This document shows, piece by piece, positions 29,199 through 37,520 of a stretch of DNA of 64,000 nucleotides (position 1 is the first letter of the stretch; the number at the start of each line of letters is the position of its first letter). The translations under genes were made by a program, and so were the position numbers. The notes below the pieces were generated by a model, which was not told the DNA's origin, ran no database searches, and saw only the letters and a program-made list of their open reading frames with translations. Where the stretch lies: the NCBI RefSeq assembly GCF_017347605.1, contig NZ_AP024484.1, positions 1,207,501 to 1,271,500 on the forward strand. Direction: 5' to 3'. Source of the stretch: Prevotella herbatica. GTDB lineage: Bacteria; Bacteroidota; Bacteroidia; Bacteroidales; Bacteroidaceae.

Positions 29199-31199
29199 TT
29201 AGACATCAAGTGAATAATTGTATTCCAAAGGAATAATTATCTTAACTTGGCAGCCTTTACCATTGGGATTTTCATTCAATTCATAAACCATTTTTGCCTC
29301 ATTACGTTCATTCAGCATGGCAAGTGTCTCTCGAATGACTATCATTCCAGTTCCTGTGCTATCATCTTTTGCTTCAAAAGCATTTATTCCACGACCATTA
29401 TCTGTAACAAGTATCTGCATTATCTTACCAATATTACGAATATTTATATCAAGTCTTGTGTCTCCTTCCAATCCACGCAACCCATGCTTTATTGCATTTT
29501 CAACAGCTGTTTGAATTATCATTGATGGAATCAAAGCATCATCGTCTACATTTTCATCTATTTCCAAGTTATATTCAAAACTATTTGACAAACCATAACG
29601 CTGTAAATCAACATAATTATCAATAAAATCCAATTCTTGACATAGCGGAACACAGATTTCATCAGACTGTTCCAAACCACTTCTTATAAGATTAACCAAA
29701 CGTTTTATATCTGTTTCCTTATTACCTTGTTTTCTATTATATATTTCATAATTTAGTACGTTGAAAATGAAGTGAGGTGAAACTCTGTTTCTCAATTCCT
29801 CCATACGCAATTTCAATATACGCTTTTTGGCATCTATTACAAGACGTTTATGGCGATTTTTATTATATCTGTATATTCCCCAATAGGCTAAAACTAATAA
29901 TGATATAATAAACAATGACACAGCAAGCAAGAGTTGCGATGTACGGTAATGTTCCTGACTTCTTGACAAATCAAGTTTCAGTCTCAAAGCCTTTGAATCT
30001 TGTTGATAACGAAATGCTGATTCTGCAGTGGCTAATTTCTGTGTTTCACTTTTCACAGAATCATTTATATGTGTAAGTCGTTTAAGACAAATAAGAGCAT
30101 TGTGGTCGTCACCTATACGAGTATAATAGTCTACAAGATAATTATATCTCAAACAAATCTGTTGACTGATCACAGATGAATCAGTATTATTCTTCAATAA
30201 TGGCCTCACTTCTTTTAATCGATTTCGCTGAAGGAGCATGGCTATATTTTGTGTTTCTAAATAATAAATAGCAGTCTTATTATTTGTTTTTAAGTAAAAA
30301 TCTTTGCACTTGTTATGATATATTTCAGCCGAGTCAATCATTCCATTTCGAATATATGCATCGGCGAGATTCAACCAAGTAATGTTTCTATCGAAATCAT
30401 TACCTGTCATCTTATTGAGATTGGCATTGATTATCTTAAATATTTTGAGCGTATATTTGTAATCTCCTTTATAAAAATAATAGTTTCCCAACGTGTTATA
30501 ATAAAAAAAACGTTGTCTTCCATGCATATAAGGAAGTAGTTTTTTCGCACTTTTGAAGTATTTATCTGCTTCTGGATAATTAGCTAGTCCTGTATATATC
30601 TCGGCTAATCCTACAGTTGCTTGAATCTTTGCATCAATATTATTTAGGGAGTCACTAACAAGTAGTACTTTTCTAAGACATGAAGCTCCTTTAGCATAAT
30701 CTGGCATAGCCAAATAACCGTCAGATATGTCCGTAAGAATAGTTGTCTTGTATAATTTATTAGTTCCTTTATCTTGGTATGAATATGCTAAATTATAATT
30801 CTTTATTGCCTCCTTGTAAACAAAGTTCATCATCGCTCTATTACCAATCAGAACATAATATTTAGCAAGCAAGTCATTGAGTTTCGGGGATAGCTTAGTA
30901 GCATCGGCATATCGCTTGCACTTCTTGAGCAATAAATCCATCCCATGCGTATCATTTTTCCACATCATAGATGATGCATGATAAAGCGTAAAATAATAAT
31001 AGTCAGTACTATCTTTAGATTTACGCATACCTAGGTCAGCCAAGCTGTCTATTTTATTTCCTTCACTACCTAGGAGTGTATCTAGTTGAGCTTTTATGGA
31101 ATCGGTTGCTATATTGTAATGTTTATGAGATTCTGATTTATTACAAGAGCATATTGTTATAACCAATGCTAGCACTGGTAAAAAGTTGCGTAAGGTCAT
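29199..31199 (-). CDS. LytS-type sensor histidine kinase with TPR sensor domain
   Basis: 666 aa. It starts with a lipoprotein-like signal (LVITICSC, Cys19), unusual for a kinase with a later membrane helix. Residues 50-390 are tetratricopeptide-like repeats in the periplasm. A membrane helix lies near 425-447 (LLLAVSLFIISLLVLAYWGIY). The His_kinase domain has the phosphoacceptor motif RVSPHFIFNVLN (His476) and an ATP-binding domain with NAIKHG and DNGRGI. It signals to the LytTR regulator encoded 5 bp upstream in the same operon. The stimulus is unknown; glnN next door may be coincidence. Confidence 0.92.
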   Translation of the reverse strand: MTLRNFLPVLALVITICSCNKSESHKHYNIATDSIKAQLDTLLGSEGNKIDSLADLGMRKSKDSTDYYYFTLYHASSMMWKNDTHGMDLLLKKCKRYADATKLSPKLNDLLAKYYVLIGNRAMMNFVYKEAIKNYNLAYSYQDKGTNKLYKTTILTDISDGYLAMPDYAKGASCLRKVLLVSDSLNNIDAKIQATVGLAEIYTGLANYPEADKYFKSAKKLLPYMHGRQRFFYYNTLGNYYFYKGDYKYTLKIFKIINANLNKMTGNDFDRNITWLNLADAYIRNGMIDSAEIYHNKCKDFYLKTNNKTAIYYLETQNIAMLLQRNRLKEVRPLLKNNTDSSVISQQICLRYNYLVDYYTRIGDDHNALICLKRLTHINDSVKSETQKLATAESAFRYQQDSKALRLKLDLSRSQEHYRTSQLLLAVSLFIISLLVLAYWGIYRYNKNRHKRLVIDAKKRILKLRMEELRNRVSPHFIFNVLNYEIYNRKQGNKETDIKRLVNLIRSGLEQSDEICVPLCQELDFIDNYVDLQRYGLSNSFEYNLEIDENVDDDALIPSMIIQTAVENAIKHGLRGLEGDTRLDINIRNIGKIMQILVTDNGRGINAFEAKDDSTGTGMIVIRETLAMLNERNEAKMVYELNENPNGKGCQVKIIIPLEYNYSLDV

Positions 31200-31204
31200 T
31201 ATTA

Positions 31205-31957
31205 TTAAATATTGGGATATATTTTCCTTAAATCAATTAATTTAGCATTGCTTATTTTAATATCGTCTACCTTTTCAAAAGGAGGTTTCATTATACAATG
31301 TCCATCTTTTATAAAAGCTAACAAACGAATGTTTATTATATGTGATTTGTATGGCATCATAAAGGAGTCTGAAAAACATAATAGTTTGTCACCTTTAGTA
31401 CTTCGTTTCAAAGCATATTTTTTCCCATTGCTTAAGAATGCAGTCCAATATCTAGACTTTTCATTGTATGCAAAAAAAGAAATTTCATTAGGGGATAGCA
31501 TTAGTGTTTCACCCTTTGCAGTGTTAAGCATCACCTGTTCACTTTCGGTTCTTGATTCAACATTTTCCTGTTTGGCATAGCCTTCATCAAGCACTCTTCC
31601 TAATACGATAGAAAGTTCTTTTTGATCTATTGGCTTTAATAGGTAATCAAACGCCTTTTCTCGCAATGCCTTTATCAAATATTTATTATATGCAGTGAAA
31701 AAGACTACATGGCATTCTTTTTTGAGAAGACTTCTTACTGAATGCAAAAAATCAAAACCCATACAATCAGGTAGCTCTACATCAAGAAATATTAAATCAG
31801 GATTAAAGTCAAGCAATAGTATTCTACCTTCAGCTCCAGTATAGGCATTACCGCAAATATTCAGCATTGAACATTTTACTAATTCTGTTTTTAATTGTCC
31901 AGTGGCAAGTTTATCGTCATCAATGATAATAGTTTTCAATAAAGATTTCATAATCAC
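31205..31957 (-). CDS. LytTR-family response regulator
   Basis: 250 aa. Receiver domain (about 7-125) with acidic pocket IIDDD and phosphoacceptor Asp59 in LIFLDVELPD, conserved Lys in LLKPID. The C-terminal LytTR DNA-binding domain (about 150-245) is recognised by ISFFAYNEKSRYWTAFL and FMMPYKSHIIN. It forms a two-component pair with the kinase gene 5 bp downstream. A second Met at codon 3 is an equally plausible start. Confidence 0.94.
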   Translation of the reverse strand: MIMKSLLKTIIIDDDKLATGQLKTELVKCSMLNICGNAYTGAEGRILLLDFNPDLIFLDVELPDCMGFDFLHSVRSLLKKECHVVFFTAYNKYLIKALREKAFDYLLKPIDQKELSIVLGRVLDEGYAKQENVESRTESEQVMLNTAKGETLMLSPNEISFFAYNEKSRYWTAFLSNGKKYALKRSTKGDKLLCFSDSFMMPYKSHIINIRLLAFIKDGHCIMKPPFEKVDDIKISNAKLIDLRKIYPNI

Positions 31958-32071
31958 TTAAGTGTATTTAAAGTAAGACTTTGAGAACAAACAAAAATAA
32001 CAACTCCCTATAAACAAACATTGCCATTTCAATCTGCATTGTTTTCATTATAGAGAGTTTACTTTAGTCTA

Positions 32072-32110
32072 TATTTTTGCAAAAATAAGAATATATTTCT
32101 TTTAAAGCAA
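32072..32110 (-). promoter_or_regulatory. Promoter of the LytTR/LytS operon with a palindromic -7 region
   Basis: Minus strand: TTG (32108-32110), 20 nt, TATTTTTG (32080-32087). The -7 box is half of a perfect 16-bp palindrome (32072-32087) whose other half is the same box on the plus strand. The leader is about 115 nt. The rest of the gap 31958-32381 shows nothing else convincing. Confidence 0.7.
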
Positions 32111-32381
32111 GTTTTATTGATATTTTTTGTCCCTAAAATAAGAGAGTGTTCCAATCTTGTTAATCATAAATATTAACCCATTCAAAATACAAATTACCTT
32201 TATTAAAAATTAATACCAGTTCAAGCACTTATTTCATCAATTCAAGCACGAAAATGACAAGTTTGGGGCTTTTATTAGATTTCATCATTTTTATATTCGA
32301 ACAGTAAGCTCTAAATTTGCAGCAGAAATACATATATAAAAAAATAATAATAAATACAAATAATAACAACTTATAGTAGAT

Positions 32382-32975
32382 ATGGAACAAACAAAATATC
32401 ATCAAGTGACTCATGGCATATAAGAACGCCAACATATTAATTGGGGAAAGTTGTATGTAAATGGAGACACATTGACATTGGAAGTTGAACAAAATAATAA
32501 TAGAGAGCCAAGATCTGATTATTTCACATTAAGATCAGGTAAACACACTCTTCGTGTAGATATAAAACAAAGTAACGAAAACTCATCACATAAGGCTCCG
32601 GAAACTGAGACTCAAATTTTAACAGAACCAATGGCTGAAATAATAAAAGTATGGGCTGACTACAATATATATAATAACTCCTTAAAAGGAATGAATATTC
32701 ACACAAAATTTTCCACATCCGACGAAATAAGGAAAAGGATATATATGATAATCGCTTTTTATTATTCAGATAACAAGAGTAATTAAAAAAATAAAGATGG
32801 CAAAAACTTACAGTTTGAATTTGATGATATTTCACCATATCAATTTTCATTATGGCCAGATGTAAGCATTTTTGTACCATATACAGATTTAAACATGTCT
32901 TCTGGATTTAAAGGAATATTATCTTATGATATTATAATTTTAGATGAGAATAGTCATCTATTGGCAAGAAGTTAA
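32382..32975 (+). pseudogene. BACON-like protein gene with two in-frame TAA stops
   Basis: From the ATG at 32382 one frame runs 197 codons, interrupted only by TAA at 32421-32423 and TAA at 32784-32786. Sequence similarity to secreted Bacteroidota domains spans both stops. Residues 24-66 look like a BACON-type beta-sandwich (LTLEVEQNNNREPRSDYFTL). Residues 90-197 look like the GMNIHTKF...YSD domain common in Prevotella, continuing past the second stop as DGKNLQFEFDD...FVPYTDLNMSSG. Continuity of one frame argues for recent inactivation by substitutions (for example CAA/GAA/AAA to TAA). Readthrough cannot be excluded. Confidence 0.75.
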
Positions 32976-33070
32976 AATCATGTTTTCGTTTATTCAAATC
33001 AGTGATATCACAATATATTTAAGTCACATTTATAAAAAGTTGTGCCCGACACATAATAGGGTATGAAAAG

Positions 33071-33589
33071 ATGAAGAATATCTTGAAATTAGCATTATTA
33101 TCTATGCTTGTTCTCATTATCCATTCTTGTAAGGACTCATCTAAAAATTCTTACAACACAAGCAATGATATAGAAGAGCAAGAACTGAGTGAAGACACTA
33201 TTGCAGATAGAGAAGAGCAACCTTTAGCAGAAAAAATGGTCACATGCCCAGGATGTAATGGCAAAGGAGTAATTGAATTAGATCCTGGTAGTCTAATGGC
33301 GCCAACAGTACCTTGTTCTGCATGTAATGGGACAGGAAAGGTAAGCGAATCTACAGCAAATAAGATTATACAAATAAACCAACAATTCCATCAACAAAGC
33401 CAACAAAGAGTCAATCCTGCAGAACTTGAATACGAGTTGGAAAAAGCAAAAACTATGCTTGACCAACTTATAGAAGAACGAGAAAACTGTAGTAGTGTTA
33501 CACTTCTTCCATCTTACGATAATTTAATTATGAAACAAAAAGAAAGAATTTACGAATTAGAAAATCAACTAAATGCTATAGCATATTGA
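33071..33589 (+). CDS. Lipoprotein with DnaJ-type CxxCxGxG zinc motif
   Basis: 172 aa. A lipoprotein signal ends in LIIHSC (Cys20). A low-complexity acidic linker precedes two zinc-finger repeats of DnaJ type, CPGCNGKG (about 59-66) and CSACNGTG (about 79-86), which together can bind one zinc. A C-terminal coiled coil (115-172) follows. It lacks J and substrate-binding domains, so it is not DnaJ itself. Such proteins are found beside WG-repeat proteins in Bacteroidales (the next gene is one). The function is unknown. Confidence 0.8.
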   Translation: MKNILKLALLSMLVLIIHSCKDSSKNSYNTSNDIEEQELSEDTIADREEQPLAEKMVTCPGCNGKGVIELDPGSLMAPTVPCSACNGTGKVSESTANKIIQINQQFHQQSQQRVNPAELEYELEKAKTMLDQLIEERENCSSVTLLPSYDNLIMKQKERIYELENQLNAIAY

Positions 33590-33626
33590 TATATGAATTT
33601 ATTAAAGTTTAAAAAAGACGACAAGA

Positions 33627-34754
33627 ATGAAGAATATTGCTAAAACTATATGGTCAACCTTTTTACGAGGTTTTCGCTGGTTATTTGTTTCTCAAAGTGA
33701 ATCTAAGTTCGGAATCTTTGTCCGAAGAGCTTTTATTACATGTATAGCAATAATGTTGTTTGCTTTGCTTGCTCTATCCATCGTTTGCTCTTATGAAGAT
33801 TTAAGAAACAAATATGCTACTAATAAAACGGAAAATGAAGTAGAAGATGGTTCAGACAATATATATATTAGTCGCCATATATATTTCTATATACCTAAGG
33901 ATAGTATGGGGTATATATATAACTACTATACTAATGAGAAACTGATAGAAGATGTAGGATTTATAGCCAAACCTGTTGATGGAGATAAATTGATCTGTTT
34001 TTCAACTGGAACAAAGCGAGGATATTTCAATGCATATACTGGCAAAATAATGATTCGCCCTTGCTATGACAAGGCTTGGGTTTTCAGTGATGGTTTGGCT
34101 GCAGTACAAAAAGGTAAGGATTTATTTTTTATAAATCATAAAGGGAAACGAGCATTCAAAAAATCATTTGAGTTTTCTGACAATGCTGACGGGTATTGTT
34201 TTCATAATGGCTATTGCATAATAGCTTTAGGTGATTGCCATTTTGGCGTTATAAACAAAAAAGGAGAATGGGCTATACCTCCTATCTATGTCGATTTAAA
34301 ACGTAGACTTGATGATTACTGGATTGTTAAGAATAAAGATGGATATGGACTGATGAAAGGCTTCAGAAAGATGATACTACCATGCAAATATATTTATATG
34401 GATGTTGACGATTTTGGGATTCTTGTTCAGAACAAAGATTGTACTATGCAAAGGCTGAATTTTGATCTTACAATAAAGGACAAATTTGTTTGCGAAGAAA
34501 TTGAGCCACTTCTATATCGTACCCCTAAACTTAATAAGAAAGGTGGACATCTTATGGCTGTAGCTTCATGTAACAGTTATAGCGTAGGAGGTTGTAATAA
34601 TGGTTATGGCTATGGTTTGATTGACTATAAAGGCAGACCACTCACTAAGCCTATTTTCTCTCAAATTGTTGCCATTAACAAAAATGTATTCCTATGTAAG
34701 CAAGAAGACAATGGTATTTTGTTAAACAATCATGGTGAAAAAATAAACAAGTAA
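33627..34754 (+). CDS. WG-repeat membrane-anchored protein
   Basis: 375 aa. A cytoplasmic basic N-terminus, then one membrane helix (about 34-56, AFITCIAIMLFALLALSIVCSY), then an extracytoplasmic domain of degenerate WG-type repeats, beta-hairpins with motifs such as GYFNAYTGKIMIRPCYDKAWVF and GVINKKGEWAIPPIY. WG repeats form propeller-like or solenoid surfaces for binding. The ligand is unknown. It starts 37 bp after the zinc-finger lipoprotein and is probably in one operon with it. Confidence 0.82.
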   Translation: MKNIAKTIWSTFLRGFRWLFVSQSESKFGIFVRRAFITCIAIMLFALLALSIVCSYEDLRNKYATNKTENEVEDGSDNIYISRHIYFYIPKDSMGYIYNYYTNEKLIEDVGFIAKPVDGDKLICFSTGTKRGYFNAYTGKIMIRPCYDKAWVFSDGLAAVQKGKDLFFINHKGKRAFKKSFEFSDNADGYCFHNGYCIIALGDCHFGVINKKGEWAIPPIYVDLKRRLDDYWIVKNKDGYGLMKGFRKMILPCKYIYMDVDDFGILVQNKDCTMQRLNFDLTIKDKFVCEEIEPLLYRTPKLNKKGGHLMAVASCNSYSVGGCNNGYGYGLIDYKGRPLTKPIFSQIVAINKNVFLCKQEDNGILLNNHGEKINK

Positions 34755-34762
34755 ATAAAAAT

Positions 34763-34824
34763 AAGCAAGAAGCAGGGATCGTATGACTAATTCTATATTA
34801 GTCTATACTTTCTGCTTTTTCTTG
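34763..34824 (+). terminator. Possible terminator after the WG-repeat gene
   Basis: Outer pairing of 34763-34774 with 34812-34824 (imperfect) encloses a perfect GACTAA/TTAGTC hairpin (34785-34803). The T-rich tail lies inside the outer arm, so this is a weak call. Confidence 0.45.
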
Positions 34825-34989
34825 TTTGAAAAACTTTATCTCTAAATATCCTATTATATAAATCATTCGCGTCCACTTAAAATGATTAGCTTTCAATGTA
34901 ATGTATTATATAATAAATGCTTAGAGCCTAGATTTCTCCGTGACGATTTAAATTTTTGTGGATTTAGGCTGTCTCTCCAACTTTTTTTT

Positions 34990-35800
34990 TGTGTTTTTAG
35001 CTACAAAGCTATGGTACTTGCCCCAAAAGCCGATAAACAGAGGACTTAACGAAACGTAGTTTGCTGGATTTAGCTACGTTATTTTGTGTCATTGAAGGAT
35101 GAAATATATTTTATGAGTAAATTTATCAAAGAACTGTTGACTGCATCAGAGGGACTGAGGATGTGTAAATAGATACCGTAAACAGGATCAGAATTTTCAA
35201 GCTTGTTTAAATATTCTGCTGAATTCCGCTGAATTCTCGGCAAAGATACTGCTAAATTTTTGCCCATGCAATCAGATTTAGGTTAGCCTGTTAGCCAAAG
35301 TTATAATTAGATACACATTATGGTACATGTACGCACACGCACTGTGAATTTTTCAGCAAAAGAAATGTCGAAGTGTCTATCCATTGAGCATCAACTTGTT
35401 AGGACTCTTTTCGAGTAGAATAAAATGGAGGTTATTCGTCGATAAAATATGGGGACAAATTTTCATCATTTTGCATTGCACTTTACGAAGTAATTTGATG
35501 CGCTTTTTGATATTTTCCAGTGCTTTTCTTCGTAAAACGCACTGCGTTTTACGAAGAAATAGGAGGTAAAACATCGTAGAAACGTTTGCGTTTCTATATA
35601 GAAACGCATGCAAAACTTAAAATTTGACGGCCAGATCATCGACGCTTTTATTAGTAGAATTCGTCGGTAAAATATTGGCATTCATTATGTTAACACTTCG
35701 ACGCTTATATTTTGGAAACTCCTAAGTTCGCGCGTGCCTGCACGTACATTATATATATATAGAAATAGATAACATAGCTAAATCGACCTAACTACGTATC
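34990..35800. repeat. Nested inverted-repeat element B (~0.8 kb, related to element A)
   Basis: The left arm 35054-35080 matches the reverse complement of 35771-35797 at 23 of 27 positions, both built of TAGCTACG-like words. 34998-35014 resembles the outer arm of element A. The inner pair TGTCGAAGTGT (35366-35376) / ACACTTCGACG (35693-35703) matches the inner pair of A. The 35696-35750 segment resembles 1998-2045 of A. The core differs, with other palindromes. Two short overlapping ORFs here (60-78 codons) are by-products of the palindromes. Confidence 0.75.
35526..35558. repeat. Perfect 16-bp inverted repeat with 1-nt centre
   Basis: TTCTTCGTAAAACGCA (35526-35541) and its exact complement at 35543-35558. 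A second perfect palindrome of 22 bp lies at 35587-35608 (GCGTTTCTATATAGAAACGC core). Both lie at the heart of element B. Confidence 0.9.
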
Positions 35801-35848
35801 GTCACTTCTTAAATAAATTCACCATTTATTTTGTATTATGTTCGGCTT

Positions 35849-36018
35849 GCACTATCTTTGCATAAGATAAGGCTGCACTCGACAAAACATATAAGTAAAC
35901 TTTATGATTTTGTTCTCGTTGGCACTATCTTTGCATAAGATAAGGCGGCACTCGACAAAACATATAAGTAAACTTTATGATTTTGTTCTCGTTTGCACTA
36001 TCTTTGCATAAGAAAATA
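35849..36018 (+). promoter_or_regulatory. Triplicated promoter, 73-bp tandem repeat
   Basis: The word GCACTATCTTTGCATAAG begins at 35849, 35922 and 35995, exactly 73 bp apart, and the intervening DNA is nearly identical. Each carries a TATCTTTG -7 box (35853-35860, 35926-35933, 35999-36006). The first has TTTG 19 nt upstream; the others have TTTATG there. The last start site would be near 36012, 15 nt before the esterase gene. Confidence 0.85.
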
Positions 36019-36026
36019 TTAAAACA

Positions 36027-37016
36027 ATGGAAAATCCTTATATCAAGCAGTTTCCCGAACTTATGGCGGGAAAAAAGATTATGTATGTTCACGGTTTCCT
36101 TTCTTCAGCACAAAGCGGAACAGTGAAGATGCTTCAGGAAATGATGCCCGAAGCTAAAATCATAGCAGAAGATATTCCTGTACACCCAGAAGAAGCAATG
36201 CAATTATTAAAGTCTATGGCAGAAAACGAGAAACCAGACTTGATTATCGGTACTTCCATGGGGGGTATGTTAACAGAAATGCTACACGGCTTTGACAGAA
36301 TACTTGTTAATCCTGCTTTCCAAATGGGTGACACTATGAGCAGTATGACTGGACGACAGGAATTTCAGAATCCACGTAAAGACGGAGTAAACGAAATTAT
36401 AGTTAACAAGTCACTGATTAAAGAATATAAGGATTTAACAACGAAAAGTTTCACAGATATCAGTGATGATGATAGACACAGAGTCATCGGTATGTTTGGA
36501 GACAACGATCCTGTTGTACACACTTTCGATATTTTTAGGAATCACTATCCAAATGCAATATATTTCCATGGTGAGCACAGACTAATTGATAAGGTTGCAC
36601 ATCACTATCTCATTCCTATCATAAGATGGATTGACGACAGACAACAAGCAAAGGAACGCCCAATTGTCTATATCAACTATGACGCCATGCATGACAGCTA
36701 CGGGAAACCAGCAAGTAGCATGCATAAGGCTTATGAAATGCTGATAGAAAACTATAACGTATATATAGTGGCAGAGGCACCAACAAACAATCACGAATAT
36801 ACAGAAAAAGTTCAGAATTGGGTTGAGGAATACATATCCGCACCAGCATACAACCACATCATATTCACAAACCAGAAACATCTGCTTTATGGAGACTATA
36901 TGGTTGATTTATTTCCCGATGAGAATTTCATGGGTACCGCAATTGAGTACGGTAGTGAGGAATTTAAGACATGGGAAGAGGTAATAACATTTTTTGAAAG
37001 ACTTGGAGGACAATAA
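36027..37016 (+). CDS. YqiA/UPF0227-like esterase fused to an HAD (5'-nucleotidase-like) domain
   Basis: 329 aa. The N-terminal half (about 15-205) is an alpha/beta hydrolase of the YqiA type: MYVHGFLSSAQSG, nucleophile elbow GTSMGG (Ser77) and a late His (HHYLIP or HRLIDK). The C-terminal 115 residues (about 213-329) resemble 5'(3')-deoxyribonucleotidases of the HAD superfamily: NYDAMHDSYGK in place of motif I, TNQKHLLYGDYMVD for motifs III/IV and the family tail GSEEFKTWEEV. The first motif-I Asp is Asn here, so nucleotidase activity may be lost. It is first in an operon with ogt and the helicase. Confidence 0.75.
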   Translation: MENPYIKQFPELMAGKKIMYVHGFLSSAQSGTVKMLQEMMPEAKIIAEDIPVHPEEAMQLLKSMAENEKPDLIIGTSMGGMLTEMLHGFDRILVNPAFQMGDTMSSMTGRQEFQNPRKDGVNEIIVNKSLIKEYKDLTTKSFTDISDDDRHRVIGMFGDNDPVVHTFDIFRNHYPNAIYFHGEHRLIDKVAHHYLIPIIRWIDDRQQAKERPIVYINYDAMHDSYGKPASSMHKAYEMLIENYNVYIVAEAPTNNHEYTEKVQNWVEEYISAPAYNHIIFTNQKHLLYGDYMVDLFPDENFMGTAIEYGSEEFKTWEEVITFFERLGGQ

Positions 37017-37019
37017 TTT

Positions 37020-37520
37020 ATGGATACAGAAATAGTTTATGGTTTCGCTGAATGTAAATTCGGAACAATTGTAGTAGCATGCAGGTCGAAGGCTATCTGC
37101 GACTTACAGTTTTTAGGATATAATAAAATGGAGGTTATCCACGAACTCGCTTCTCACTGGGGCGTGTACACTCCTACTACCCAAGATGATATGATGGCTG
37201 ATACCGTAAAGAGGATTATCTTTGACGGATACGACCAAAAAATAGACATAAACCTTCATGGGACGGAATTCCAACTTAAAGTTTGGAAAGAAGTTATGAA
37301 AGTACAAAAAGGTGAGACTATTTCTTATCAGGAACTGGCAGAACGTATTGGCGAACCTAAGGCTGTAAGAGCTGTCGCCAGTGCCGTAGCTCAGAATCCT
37401 ATTGCAATGCTTGTGCCTTGTCACCGCATCATACATAAAGACGGAACTCTAGGGGAATACCATTGGGGAAAAGAACTGAAGAAGCAACTTCTTGATTGGG
37501 AAAAGAGTACAGATGTCTAA
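37020..37520 (+). CDS. ogt: Methylated-DNA-protein-cysteine S-methyltransferase
   Basis: 166 aa. It repairs O6-alkylguanine by moving the alkyl group to its own active-site Cys134 in the conserved LVPCHRIIHKDGTLGEY. The DNA-binding helix is SYQELAERIG...AVRAVASAVAQNP, with the Arg finger. It has the single-domain Ogt/AGT length and lacks the Ada N-terminal zinc domain. It begins 3 bp after the esterase-HAD gene and overlaps the helicase start by 8 bp, so all three are co-expressed. Confidence 0.95.
   Translation: MDTEIVYGFAECKFGTIVVACRSKAICDLQFLGYNKMEVIHELASHWGVYTPTTQDDMMADTVKRIIFDGYDQKIDINLHGTEFQLKVWKEVMKVQKGETISYQELAERIGEPKAVRAVASAVAQNPIAMLVPCHRIIHKDGTLGEYHWGKELKKQLLDWEKSTDV

Noticed and set aside
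32421..32786. Stop codon recoding (selenocysteine, pyrrolysine)
   Set aside because: Both stops are TAA, which neither system uses; no recoding element is visible.
35377..35681. Short ORFs of 60-78 codons in element B
   Set aside because: They appear on both strands because of the perfect palindromes; codon content is repeat-derived.
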